Of a DNA stretch of 64,000 nt, positions 57,348-64,000 are shown piece by piece. Numbering within the stretch: position 1 is the stretch's first letter; each line of letters begins with the position of its first letter. Made by a program: the position numbers and the translations under genes. A model generated the notes under the pieces. The model was not told the origin of the DNA and ran no database searches. It was given only the letters and a program-made list of their open reading frames with translations. Source of the DNA: Jiangella aurantiaca (lineage in GTDB: Bacteria > Actinomycetota > Actinomycetes > Jiangellales > Jiangellaceae); the NCBI RefSeq assembly GCF_004349105.1, contig NZ_SMLB01000004.1, forward strand, positions 62,001-126,000, in the 5' to 3' direction.

Positions 57348-58697
57348 GTGGCTCGTCTCTTCGGCACCGATGGCGTTCGCGGCCTGGCGAACTCCGATCT
57401 CACGGCCGAGCTCGCTCTCGACCTCTCCGTCGCCGCCGCCCACGTGCTGGGCGAGATCGGCGCGTTCGGCTCCGGTCGTCGCCCGGTCGCCGTCGTCGGC
57501 CGCGACCCGCGGGCGTCCGGTGAGTTCCTCGAGGCCGCCGTCGTGGCCGGCCTCGCCAGCGCCGGCGCCGACGTCCTCAAGGTCGGCGTGCTGCCCACGC
57601 CTGCCGTCGCGTTCCTCACCGGCATGCTCGACGCCGACCTCGGCGTCATGCTGTCGGCCAGCCACAACCCGATGCCCGACAACGGCATCAAGTTCTTCGC
57701 CAAGGGCGGCCAGAAGCTCGAGGACGCCATCGAGGACGCCATCGAGGCCCGGCTGCGCGAGCCGTGGAACCGGCCCACCGGCGCCGAGGTCGGCCGCGTG
57801 CACGAGCACCCGCAGGGCCTCGAGACCTACATCTCGCACATCGTGGGCACCGCGCCGGCCCGCCTCGACGGCCTGCGGGTCGTCGTCGACTGCGCGCACG
57901 GCGCCGCCTATCGCGCCGCCCCCGAGGCGCTGCGCCGCCTGGGCGCCGACGTCGTCACCGTCTGCGCCGAGCCCGACGGCCTGAATATCAACCACAACTG
58001 CGGCTCCACCCACCTCGACGTCGTCGCGGCCCAGGTGATCGCGTCCGGCGCCGACCTCGGCATCGCCCACGACGGCGATGCCGACCGGTGCCTGGCGGTC
58101 GACGCCACCGGCGAGATCGTCGACGGTGACCAGATCCTGGCCATCCTCGCGCTGGCCATGCGCGCCCAGGGGACGCTGCGCCGCGATTCCGTCGTCGCCA
58201 CCGTCATGTCCAACGAGGGCTTCCGGCTGGCCATGCGCTCGGCCGGCGTCAACGTCATCGACACCGCCGTCGGCGACCGCTATGTCCTCGAAGCCATGAA
58301 GGCCGGCGGCTACAACCTCGGCGGCGAGCAGTCCGGCCACGTGGTCATGCTCGACCACGGCACTACCGGCGACGGCGTGCTCACCGCCGTCCACCTGCTC
58401 GCGCAAGTGGCCTCCACCGGCACCTCGCTGGCGGAGCTGGCCGGCGTCGTGCAGCGGCTGCCGCAGGTCCTGGTCAATGTCAAGGGCGTCGACAAGAGCC
58501 GGGTCACCGTCGACGAAGGCGTCAAGACCGCCGTCGCCGAGGCCGAGGCCGAGCTCGGCGACACCGGCCGCGTCCTCCTCCGCCCGTCGGGCACCGAGCC
58601 GCTGGTCCGGGTCATGGTCGAGGCCGCCACCCCCGAGCAGGCCGAGACCGTCGCCCGCCGTCTGGCCGCCACCGTCCAGGCCGAGCTCGCGCTCTGA
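57348..58697 (+). CDS. glmM: phosphoglucosamine mutase
   Basis: 449 residues from a GTG start with AGGAGC upstream. It interconverts glucosamine-6-phosphate and glucosamine-1-phosphate for UDP-GlcNAc and peptidoglycan synthesis. The phosphorylated active-site serine is Ser105 ([14 protein letters not shown]); the metal loop is DGDADR and the sugar loop GGEQSGH; the phosphate loop is [14 protein letters not shown]. glmS, the previous pathway step, is also in this window. Confidence 0.97.
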   Translation: MARLFGTDGVRGLANSDLTAELALDLSVAAAHVLGEIGAFGSGRRPVAVVGRDPRASGEFLEAAVVAGLASAGADVLKVGVLPTPAVAFLTGMLDADLGVMLSASHNPMPDNGIKFFAKGGQKLEDAIEDAIEARLREPWNRPTGAEVGRVHEHPQGLETYISHIVGTAPARLDGLRVVVDCAHGAAYRAAPEALRRLGADVVTVCAEPDGLNINHNCGSTHLDVVAAQVIASGADLGIAHDGDADRCLAVDATGEIVDGDQILAILALAMRAQGTLRRDSVVATVMSNEGFRLAMRSAGVNVIDTAVGDRYVLEAMKAGGYNLGGEQSGHVVMLDHGTTGDGVLTAVHLLAQVASTGTSLAELAGVVQRLPQVLVNVKGVDKSRVTVDEGVKTAVAEAEAELGDTGRVLLRPSGTEPLVRVMVEAATPEQAETVARRLAATVQAELAL

Positions 58698-58744
58698 CGA
58701 AAACGGCTCTCCGCCCCCGATCCGTGGGTCGGGCCGTGGGGTCC

Positions 58745-58767
58745 GGGGGCGGGCCGAGTCTGGGCAC
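58745..58767 (+). repeat. GAGTCTGGGCAC repeat, copy 3
   Basis: GGGGGCGGGCCGAGTCTGGGCAC in the gap after glmM; compare 44131 and 53153. As at 53 kb, a hairpin repeat follows some 40-70 bases later. Confidence 0.55.
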
Positions 58768-58810
58768 GCCTCGATGTGCCGTGGCATGCACGTGTGGTCT
58801 GTGGATAGCC

Positions 58811-58901
58811 GTGATCATCAAGGATCGCCTACATCACCAGGATTTGCCGAGCCTCAATACGATTGCAGGCGTGGTGATGCTCCAGAAAACGTGGCGAGAT
58901 G
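58811..58901 (+). repeat. dispersed hairpin repeat, copy R4
   Basis: GTGATCATCAAGGATCGCC, CATCACCAGGATT, GAGCCTC, ACGATTGCAGGCGTGG, GATGCTCCAGAAAACG. The stem is partly lost (GAGCCTC against GATGCTC), so this copy is decaying. It lies in the 275-base gap between glmM and the GNAT gene. Confidence 0.7.
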
Positions 58902-58972
58902 GAGCCACGGATCGGGTCGGAGGGCCCGAAAACCCGTTGCGGCGCCCGGGCGGCGCGAGCGAGGCTCGACGT

Positions 58973-59965
58973 GTGCAGATCCGACAGATGTCCGCCTCCG
59001 ATGCCGACTTCGCCGCCTGGTACGAGGTGCACATCAGCGCGCGCCTTGCCGACCACCCCACCGGCCCGCAGTGGCTCGAACCCGAGCTGAAGGTCGTATA
59101 CGAGGGCACCGAGCACCACGCCGCCCAGCTGTGGCTGGCCGAGGACGGCGGCAAGGCCGTCGGCGCGGCCGTGCTGGGGCTTCCGCTGCGCGACAACCTC
59201 ACGCTGGCCGAGCCTGAGGTGTTCGTCCGGCCCGAGGAGTCGCGCCGGGGCATCGGCAGCGCGCTGCTGGCCACCCTCGATGAGGCGTCGAAGGCCGCGG
59301 GCCGCACCAGCCAGCTGCTCTACATCGAGGGTCCCACCGGCACCGGCCACACCTCGGGCACGGTGTTCGCCGAGAAGTACGGCTTCACCCGCCGCATGAC
59401 CGAGATCAGCCGGGTGCAGCGGCCGCCGTTCGACCTCGACGGCATCGCGCGCGCCGAGGAGGAGGCCCGGCCGCACGCCGCGGGCTACCGCATCGTCACC
59501 TGGCGTGACCGCGCACCGGACGAGTACGTCGACGAGTACGCCCGGCTCGAGGGCCGCATGAGCACCGACGCGCCGCTCGGCGAGCTCGACTACGAGCCCG
59601 AGACGTGGGACGCCGCCCGCATCCGCACCGGTGAGCAACGACGCGAGCGGATGCGCCGCGCGACGTGGGTCGCCGCGGCCCTCGCGCCCGACGGCACCAT
59701 GGCCGGCGTCACCGTGATCTCCGTCTCCCGCGACAGTGACGACACCGGCTTACAGGACGCCACCATCGTCGACCCTCGGCACCGCGGCCACCGGCTCGGC
59801 CTGCTGCTCAAGGCCGCGAACCTGCGCCAGCTGCTGGCCGACCGGCCCGGCGTGCAGACGGTGTGGACGTGGAACGCCGACTCCAACACGCACATGATCG
59901 CGATCAACGAGACGCTCGGCTACCAGGTCGCCGGCTGGTCGGCCGCCTACCAGCGCAGCCTCTGA
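58973..59965 (+). CDS. GNAT-family acetyltransferase, two domains
   Basis: 330 residues from a GTG at 58973, chosen because upstream sequence in this frame belongs to the hairpin repeat. The N-terminal GNAT domain has VRPEESRRGIGSALLATLDEASKAAGRTS and the C-terminal one VDPRHRGHRLGLLLKAANLRQLL followed by WNADSNTHMIAINETLGY. This double form is frequent in actinobacteria; the substrate is unknown. Confidence 0.87.
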   Translation: MQIRQMSASDADFAAWYEVHISARLADHPTGPQWLEPELKVVYEGTEHHAAQLWLAEDGGKAVGAAVLGLPLRDNLTLAEPEVFVRPEESRRGIGSALLATLDEASKAAGRTSQLLYIEGPTGTGHTSGTVFAEKYGFTRRMTEISRVQRPPFDLDGIARAEEEARPHAAGYRIVTWRDRAPDEYVDEYARLEGRMSTDAPLGELDYEPETWDAARIRTGEQRRERMRRATWVAAALAPDGTMAGVTVISVSRDSDDTGLQDATIVDPRHRGHRLGLLLKAANLRQLLADRPGVQTVWTWNADSNTHMIAINETLGYQVAGWSAAYQRSL

Positions 59966-60067
59966 GGATCGGCCGAGCACCGGCGGTGACGGGGGCCGGA
60001 GGCCCCCCCGAGCCACCGGTCCAGACCGTGACGCTGCTGGAGAGCGCGAGATCATCTCGGCCGATCC
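59966..60067. terminator. bidirectional terminator with nested stems
   Basis: GGATCGGCCGAG (59966-59977) pairs with CTCGGCCGATCC (60056-60067), and inside lies GGGGGCC-GGA-GGCCCCC (59991-60007), with an ACCGG/CCGGT pair between. It separates the convergent GNAT and coaA genes and could stop transcription from both sides. Confidence 0.6.
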
Positions 60068-60110
60068 GAAATCGAGAGGGCCTGAGTGCCGGGCGGCGGC
60101 CCGGCCGCCG

Positions 60111-61058
60111 TCAGATCTTGCGCAGCTTGATCCGCTGCACCGAGTGGTCCGGGCCCTTCGCCAGCGTCAGTGTGGCCCGGCCGCGGGTCGGCAGGATGTT
60201 CTGCGCGAGGTTGGGGCCGTTGATGGTGTCCCAGAGCTGCTCGGCCTGCATGACGGCGGCCTCGTGGGTGAGGTCGCCGTAGCGGCGGAAGTACGACTCC
60301 GGCCGCTGGAACGCCGTCTCACGCAGCCGCAGGAACCGCTCGACGTACCAGCGGCGGATGTCCTTCGGCGAGGCGTCGACGTACAACGAGAAGTCGAAGA
60401 AGTCGCTGACCGTCAGGCCGGAGACGCCGTCTGGGCGCGGGCGGGCCGGCTGCAGCACGTTCAGGCCCTCGATCAGCAGGATGTCGGGCTGCTCGACGGT
60501 GATGTGCTCACCTTCGACGATGTCGTAGGTCAGGTGCGAGTACACCGGCGCCGTCACCACCGGCTCACCGGACTTCACCGCCGACACGAACCGCAGCAGC
60601 GCCCGCCGGTCGTAGGACTCCGGGAAGCCCTTGCGCTGCATGAGGCCCCGTCGCTGCAGCTCGGCGTTGGGCAGCAGGAAGCCATCTGTCGTGACCAACG
60701 ACACCCGCGGATGTTCGGACCACCGGGCCAGCAGCACCCGCAGCAGCCGCGCCGTCGTCGACTTCCCGACCGCGACGGAGCCGGCGATGCCGATGACGAA
60801 CGGGGTGCGCGCGGCGAACCCGCCGAGGAACGTCGTCGTCGCCTCGTGCAGCCGCGCTGTGGCCCGGAACCGCAGATTGAGCAGGCGCGACAGCGGCAGG
60901 TAGACGTCGCGCACCTCGTCCAGGTCGACGGCGTCGCCGAGGCCGCGCAGCTCGTCGAGCTCGGCCGCCGTCAGCGACAACGGCGTCTCGTCGCGCAGCC
61001 GCGCCCAGTCCGCGCGGGACAGGTCGACGAACGGTGAGGAGTCGCGGACAACAGTCAT
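60111..61058 (-). CDS. coaA: pantothenate kinase, type I
   Basis: 315 residues. It phosphorylates pantothenate in the first committed step of coenzyme A synthesis and is usually feedback-inhibited by CoA. The P-loop is GSVAVGKST, preceded by the domain typical of bacterial CoaA ([33 protein letters not shown]); [26 protein letters not shown] is also characteristic. ATG 61058 was chosen because GAGGG precedes it; an ATG at 61070 is in frame. Confidence 0.96.
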   Translation of the reverse strand: MTVVRDSSPFVDLSRADWARLRDETPLSLTAAELDELRGLGDAVDLDEVRDVYLPLSRLLNLRFRATARLHEATTTFLGGFAARTPFVIGIAGSVAVGKSTTARLLRVLLARWSEHPRVSLVTTDGFLLPNAELQRRGLMQRKGFPESYDRRALLRFVSAVKSGEPVVTAPVYSHLTYDIVEGEHITVEQPDILLIEGLNVLQPARPRPDGVSGLTVSDFFDFSLYVDASPKDIRRWYVERFLRLRETAFQRPESYFRRYGDLTHEAAVMQAEQLWDTINGPNLAQNILPTRGRATLTLAKGPDHSVQRIKLRKI

Positions 61059-61117
61059 GATGGCCCTCATTCTGGCCGACTCGTCCTGGCGATGCGCGAT
61101 CCGGGGCCGACTGCGGT

Positions 61118-61123
61118 TACAGT
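61118..61123 (+). promoter_or_regulatory. glmS -10 element, probably leaderless
   Basis: TACAGT ends eight bases before the GTG start of glmS, in the 72-base gap between divergent coaA and glmS. No ribosome-binding site is visible, which fits a leaderless mRNA, a common form in actinobacteria. Confidence 0.5.
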
Positions 61124-61130
61124 GACCGCC

Positions 61131-62978
61131 GTGTGCGGGATCGTGGGATACACAGGACATCGCGCAGCGCTCGACGTCGTCGTCGGGGGGCTGCGCCGGC
61201 TCGAGTACCGCGGGTACGACTCCGCGGGTGTGGCGGTCGTCGCCGACGGCGCCCTGGCCTCGGCCAAGCGGGCCGGGAAGCTGGTGAACCTCGAGAAGGC
61301 GCTCGAGGAGTTGCCGCTGCCGGTGTCGAGCACCGGGCTCGGCCACACGCGCTGGGCGACGCACGGCTCGCCGACCGACCGCAACGCGCACCCGCACCTG
61401 GACGAGTCCGGGCGGGTGGCGGTCATCCACAACGGCATCATCGAGAACTTCGCGCGACTGCGCGCCGAGCTGGAGGACGGCGGCGTCCGGTTCGCGTCTG
61501 AGACCGACACCGAGGTCGTCGCGCACCTGCTGGCCGCCGAGGTCGCCGCGGGCTCGGAGCTGGCCGACGCCATGCGCGCGGTCTGCCGCCGCCTCGACGG
61601 CGCCTTCACGCTGCTCGCCGTGCACGCCGACACTCCAGACCGCGTCGTCGCCGCCCGCCGCAACTCGCCGCTGGTCATCGGCGTCGGTGAGGGCGAGAAC
61701 TTCCTCGCCTCAGACGTCTCCGCGTTCATCGCGTACACCCGCGAGGCGCTCGAGATCGGCGACGGCCAGGTCGTCGAGATCACGCCCGATGACGTCACGC
61801 TCACCGACTTCCACGGCAACGCCGTCGAGGAGAAGCGCTTCCACGTCGACTGGGACGCCTCGGCCGCCGAGAAGGACGGCTACGACTACTTCATGCTCAA
61901 GGAGATCGCCGAGCAGCCGAAGGCGGTCGCCAACACCCTGCTCGGGCGCATCGGCAAGGACGGCCTGCTGTCGCTGGACGAGATGCGGCTGTCCGACGAC
62001 GAGCTGCGCGAGGTCGACAAGGTCGTCGTCGTGGCCTGCGGCACCGCCTACCACGCGGGCATGGTCGCCAAGTACGCCATCGAGCACTGGACCCGGCTGC
62101 CCTGCGAGGTCGAGCTGGCCAGCGAGTTCCGCTACCGCGACCCCGTCGTCGACCGGCAGACGCTGGTGATCGCGATCAGCCAGTCCGGCGAGACGATGGA
62201 CACCCTGATGGCGCTGCGGTACGCCCGCGAGCAGGGCGCCCGGGTGCTGGCCATCTGCAACACCAACGGCGCCACCATCCCGCGCGAGTCCGACGCCGTC
62301 CTGTACACCCACGCCGGCCCCGAGGTCGCCGTCGCGTCGACGAAGGCGTTCCTCACCCAGATGATCGCCTGCTTCCTGGTCGGGCTCTACCTCGGCCAGG
62401 TCCGCGGCACCAAGTGGGGCGACGAGATCCGCTCCGTCGTCCGCGACCTCTCCGACCTGCCGGCCAAGGTCGATCTCGTCCTCGAGACGATGGAGCCGGT
62501 CCGCGAGCTCGCCCGGCTGCTGTCGAACTCGACGTCGGTGCTGTTCCTCGGCCGCCACGTCGGCTACCCGGTGGCGCTGGAGGGCGCGCTCAAGCTCAAG
62601 GAGCTCGCCTACATGCACGCCGAGGGGTTCGCCGCCGGCGAGCTGAAGCACGGCCCCATCGCGCTGGTCGAGGAGGGCGTGCCGATCATCGTCGTCGTGC
62701 CGTCGCCCAAGGGCCGCTCGGTGCTGCACGACAAGATCGTCAGCAACATCCAGGAGGTCCGCGCCCGCGGCGCCCGCACCATCGTCATCGCCGAGGAGGG
62801 CGACGAGGACGTCGTGCCGTACGCCGACCACCTCATCCGGGTGCCGGAGTGCCCGGTGCTGCTGCAGCCGGTCGTCTCGACGGTGCCGCTGCAGGTGTTC
62901 GCCTGCGAGATGGCCAGTGCCCGCGGCTTCGACGTCGACCAGCCGCGGAACCTGGCGAAGAGCGTCACGGTCGAGTAG
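61131..62978 (+). CDS. glmS: glutamine-fructose-6-phosphate aminotransferase
   Basis: 615 residues. GlmS makes glucosamine-6-phosphate from fructose-6-phosphate and glutamine, the entry to UDP-GlcNAc. The GTG start leaves the nucleophile Cys2 ([12 protein letters not shown]) directly after the initiator. The glutaminase domain (1-240, with GHTRWATHG and HNGIIEN) is followed by two SIS isomerase domains ([11 protein letters not shown], then [12 protein letters not shown]) and the conserved end [11 protein letters not shown]. No glmS ribozyme-like leader is seen. Confidence 0.98.
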   Translation: MCGIVGYTGHRAALDVVVGGLRRLEYRGYDSAGVAVVADGALASAKRAGKLVNLEKALEELPLPVSSTGLGHTRWATHGSPTDRNAHPHLDESGRVAVIHNGIIENFARLRAELEDGGVRFASETDTEVVAHLLAAEVAAGSELADAMRAVCRRLDGAFTLLAVHADTPDRVVAARRNSPLVIGVGEGENFLASDVSAFIAYTREALEIGDGQVVEITPDDVTLTDFHGNAVEEKRFHVDWDASAAEKDGYDYFMLKEIAEQPKAVANTLLGRIGKDGLLSLDEMRLSDDELREVDKVVVVACGTAYHAGMVAKYAIEHWTRLPCEVELASEFRYRDPVVDRQTLVIAISQSGETMDTLMALRYAREQGARVLAICNTNGATIPRESDAVLYTHAGPEVAVASTKAFLTQMIACFLVGLYLGQVRGTKWGDEIRSVVRDLSDLPAKVDLVLETMEPVRELARLLSNSTSVLFLGRHVGYPVALEGALKLKELAYMHAEGFAAGELKHGPIALVEEGVPIIVVVPSPKGRSVLHDKIVSNIQEVRARGARTIVIAEEGDEDVVPYADHLIRVPECPVLLQPVVSTVPLQVFACEMASARGFDVDQPRNLAKSVTVE

Positions 62979-63003
62979 CTCGCCTGCCGGCCGCCCGGCT
63001 CGT

Positions 63004-64000
63004 TCAGGACTCGCGGTCACCGTCGTCGCGGGCGGACTCGCCGATGTCGGGCGGGCCGAGGGCCTCCGTCAGTGGCCCGGCCTCGGCCGGCTTGCCCTCC
63101 GCCGTCGCAGCGATCTCGGGGTACTTGAGGTCGAACGCGGGCCGCTCACTGCGCACCCGCGGCAGTGACGTGAAGTTGTGCCGCGGCGGCGGGCACGAGG
63201 TGGCCCACTCCAGTGAGTTCGCGAAGCCCCACGGGTCGTCGGCCTGGACCTTCGGTGCGAGGCGGCTCTGCCAGACGTTCCACAGGAACGGCAGCGTCGA
63301 CGCGGCCAGCACGAAGGCGAACACCGACGAGAACTGATTGAGGAAGGTGAACCCGTCGTCGGCCTCGTAGTCGGAGTAGCGACGCGGGAAGCCCTCGACG
63401 CCCAGCCAGTGGTGCACCATGAAGGTGCCGTGGAAGCCGATGAACAGCAGCCAGAAGTGCACCCTACCGAGGCCTTCGTGCAGCATCCGGCCGGTGAACT
63501 TGGGCCACCAGAAGTAGAACCCGGAGAACATCGCGAACACGACCGTGCCGAAGACCACGTAGTGGAAGTGCGCCACCACGAAGTAGCTGTCGTGCACGTG
63601 GAAGTCCAGCGGCGGCGAGGCCAGGATGATGCCGGTCAGGCCGCCGAACAGGAACGTCACGAGGAAGCCGATGGCGAACAGCATCGGTGTCTCGAACGTG
63701 ATCGATCCGCGCCACATGGTGCCGATCCAGGCGAAGAACTTCAGCCCGGTCGGGATGGCGATGAGCATGGTCATGGCCGAGAAGAACGGCAGGTTCACGG
63801 CGCCGGTGGGGAACATGTGGTGCGCCCACACCGCCACCGAGAGTCCGACGATCGCGAGGGTGGCGAAGATCAGGCCCTTGTAGCCGAACAGCGGTTTGCG
63901 GCTGAACACCGGGATGACCTCGGTGATGATGCCGAAGAACGGCAACGCGATGATGTAGACCTCGGGATGGCCGAAGAACCAGAACAGGTGCTGCCAGAGG
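63004..64000 (-). CDS. ctaD: cytochrome c oxidase subunit I (5' part outside window)
   Basis: The last 332 codons of the aa3-type oxidase subunit, running off the right end. [23 protein letters not shown] carries the CuB/tyrosine-histidine region, and [29 protein letters not shown] and [15 protein letters not shown] (histidine ligands to hemes a and a3) follow. About seven membrane helices are in view. It reduces oxygen at the end of the respiratory chain and pumps protons. The C-terminal tail ([17 protein letters not shown]) is typical of actinobacteria. Confidence 0.97.
   Translation of the reverse strand, partial: LWQHLFWFFGHPEVYIIALPFFGIITEVIPVFSRKPLFGYKGLIFATLAIVGLSVAVWAHHMFPTGAVNLPFFSAMTMLIAIPTGLKFFAWIGTMWRGSITFETPMLFAIGFLVTFLFGGLTGIILASPPLDFHVHDSYFVVAHFHYVVFGTVVFAMFSGFYFWWPKFTGRMLHEGLGRVHFWLLFIGFHGTFMVHHWLGVEGFPRRYSDYEADDGFTFLNQFSSVFAFVLAASTLPFLWNVWQSRLAPKVQADDPWGFANSLEWATSCPPPRHNFTSLPRVRSERPAFDLKYPEIAATAEGKPAEAGPLTEALGPPDIGESARDDGDRES

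Noticed and set aside
58724-58972. An N-terminal extension of the GNAT protein up to 58724
   Set aside because: The extension would translate the GAGTCTGGGCAC and hairpin repeats; the GNAT homology begins right after GTG 58973.
61059-61130. A glmS ribozyme or other riboswitch before glmS
   Set aside because: The gap to the divergent coaA gene is only 72 bases and the start appears leaderless, leaving no room for the ribozyme.

Overview
The window is a 64-kb piece of a very GC-rich, GTG-start-rich genome. Gene order (S10/spc/alpha ribosomal operons with secY-adk-map-infA, zinc-type S14 and L36, later rplM-rpsI-glmM-coaA-glmS, and an aa3-type oxidase gene) indicates a high-GC actinobacterium. 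Genus cannot be fixed from the sequence alone.

Layout. (1) 1-10310: the end of rplB, then rpsS-rplV-rpsC-rplP-rpmC-rpsQ-rplN-rplX-rplE-rpsN-rpsH-rplF-rplR-rpsE-rpmD-rplO, secY, adk and map; map has no ATG/GTG/TTG at the position that homology requires. (2) 10605-16505: a DUF1707 membrane protein, infA-rpmJ-rpsM-rpsK-rpsD-rpoA-rplQ-truA and a small membrane protein. (3) 16506-56171: about 39.7 kb of accessory genes lying between truA and rplM, which are near neighbours in Streptomyces-type genomes. (4) 56315-64000: rplM-rpsI-glmM, a GNAT protein, coaA, glmS and the 3' part of ctaD.

The accessory block begins with a DUF4143-type ATPase gene. It is preceded by three tandem 23-bp repeats and flanked by an 18-bp direct repeat that duplicates the 3' end of the neighbouring gene. 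Next comes what looks like a signalling and export locus: an MBL-fold hydrolase and a cyclic-nucleotide-binding protein on the minus strand, then on the plus strand a receiver/LuxR-like/class III cyclase fusion, one ABC ATPase, four tandem 800-residue FtsX-type permeases, two sensor histidine kinases with almost the same catalytic half, a LuxR response regulator, a receiver-only regulator and an ABC-F protein. A 16-bp palindrome (GGGGTGCTGGCACCCC and close variants) occurs upstream of three genes of this locus, at identical distance from two of the starts. The simplest reading is a phosphorelay-controlled locus that may also make and sense a cyclic nucleotide and that controls a large exporter.

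The rest of the block holds a VapBC pair, an NDH-2/AIF-like flavoprotein divergent from an HxlR regulator, a divergent pair of citrate synthase paralogues (one with an N-terminal HTH), two secreted proteins of unknown function, a 1920-residue secreted amylase-pullulanase with a MalR-like operator, a flavin monooxygenase, a TPR-LuxR regulator and a double GNAT protein.

Intergenic regions carry several repeat families: a roughly 90-bp hairpin element seen four times (10.4, 20.4, 53.2 and 58.8 kb), a roughly 50-bp unit present four times in a nested mirror arrangement around one such hairpin at 53.0-53.6 kb, and a different long inverted repeat at 44.0-44.2 kb. No tRNA, rRNA, CRISPR array, transposase or integrase was recognised.
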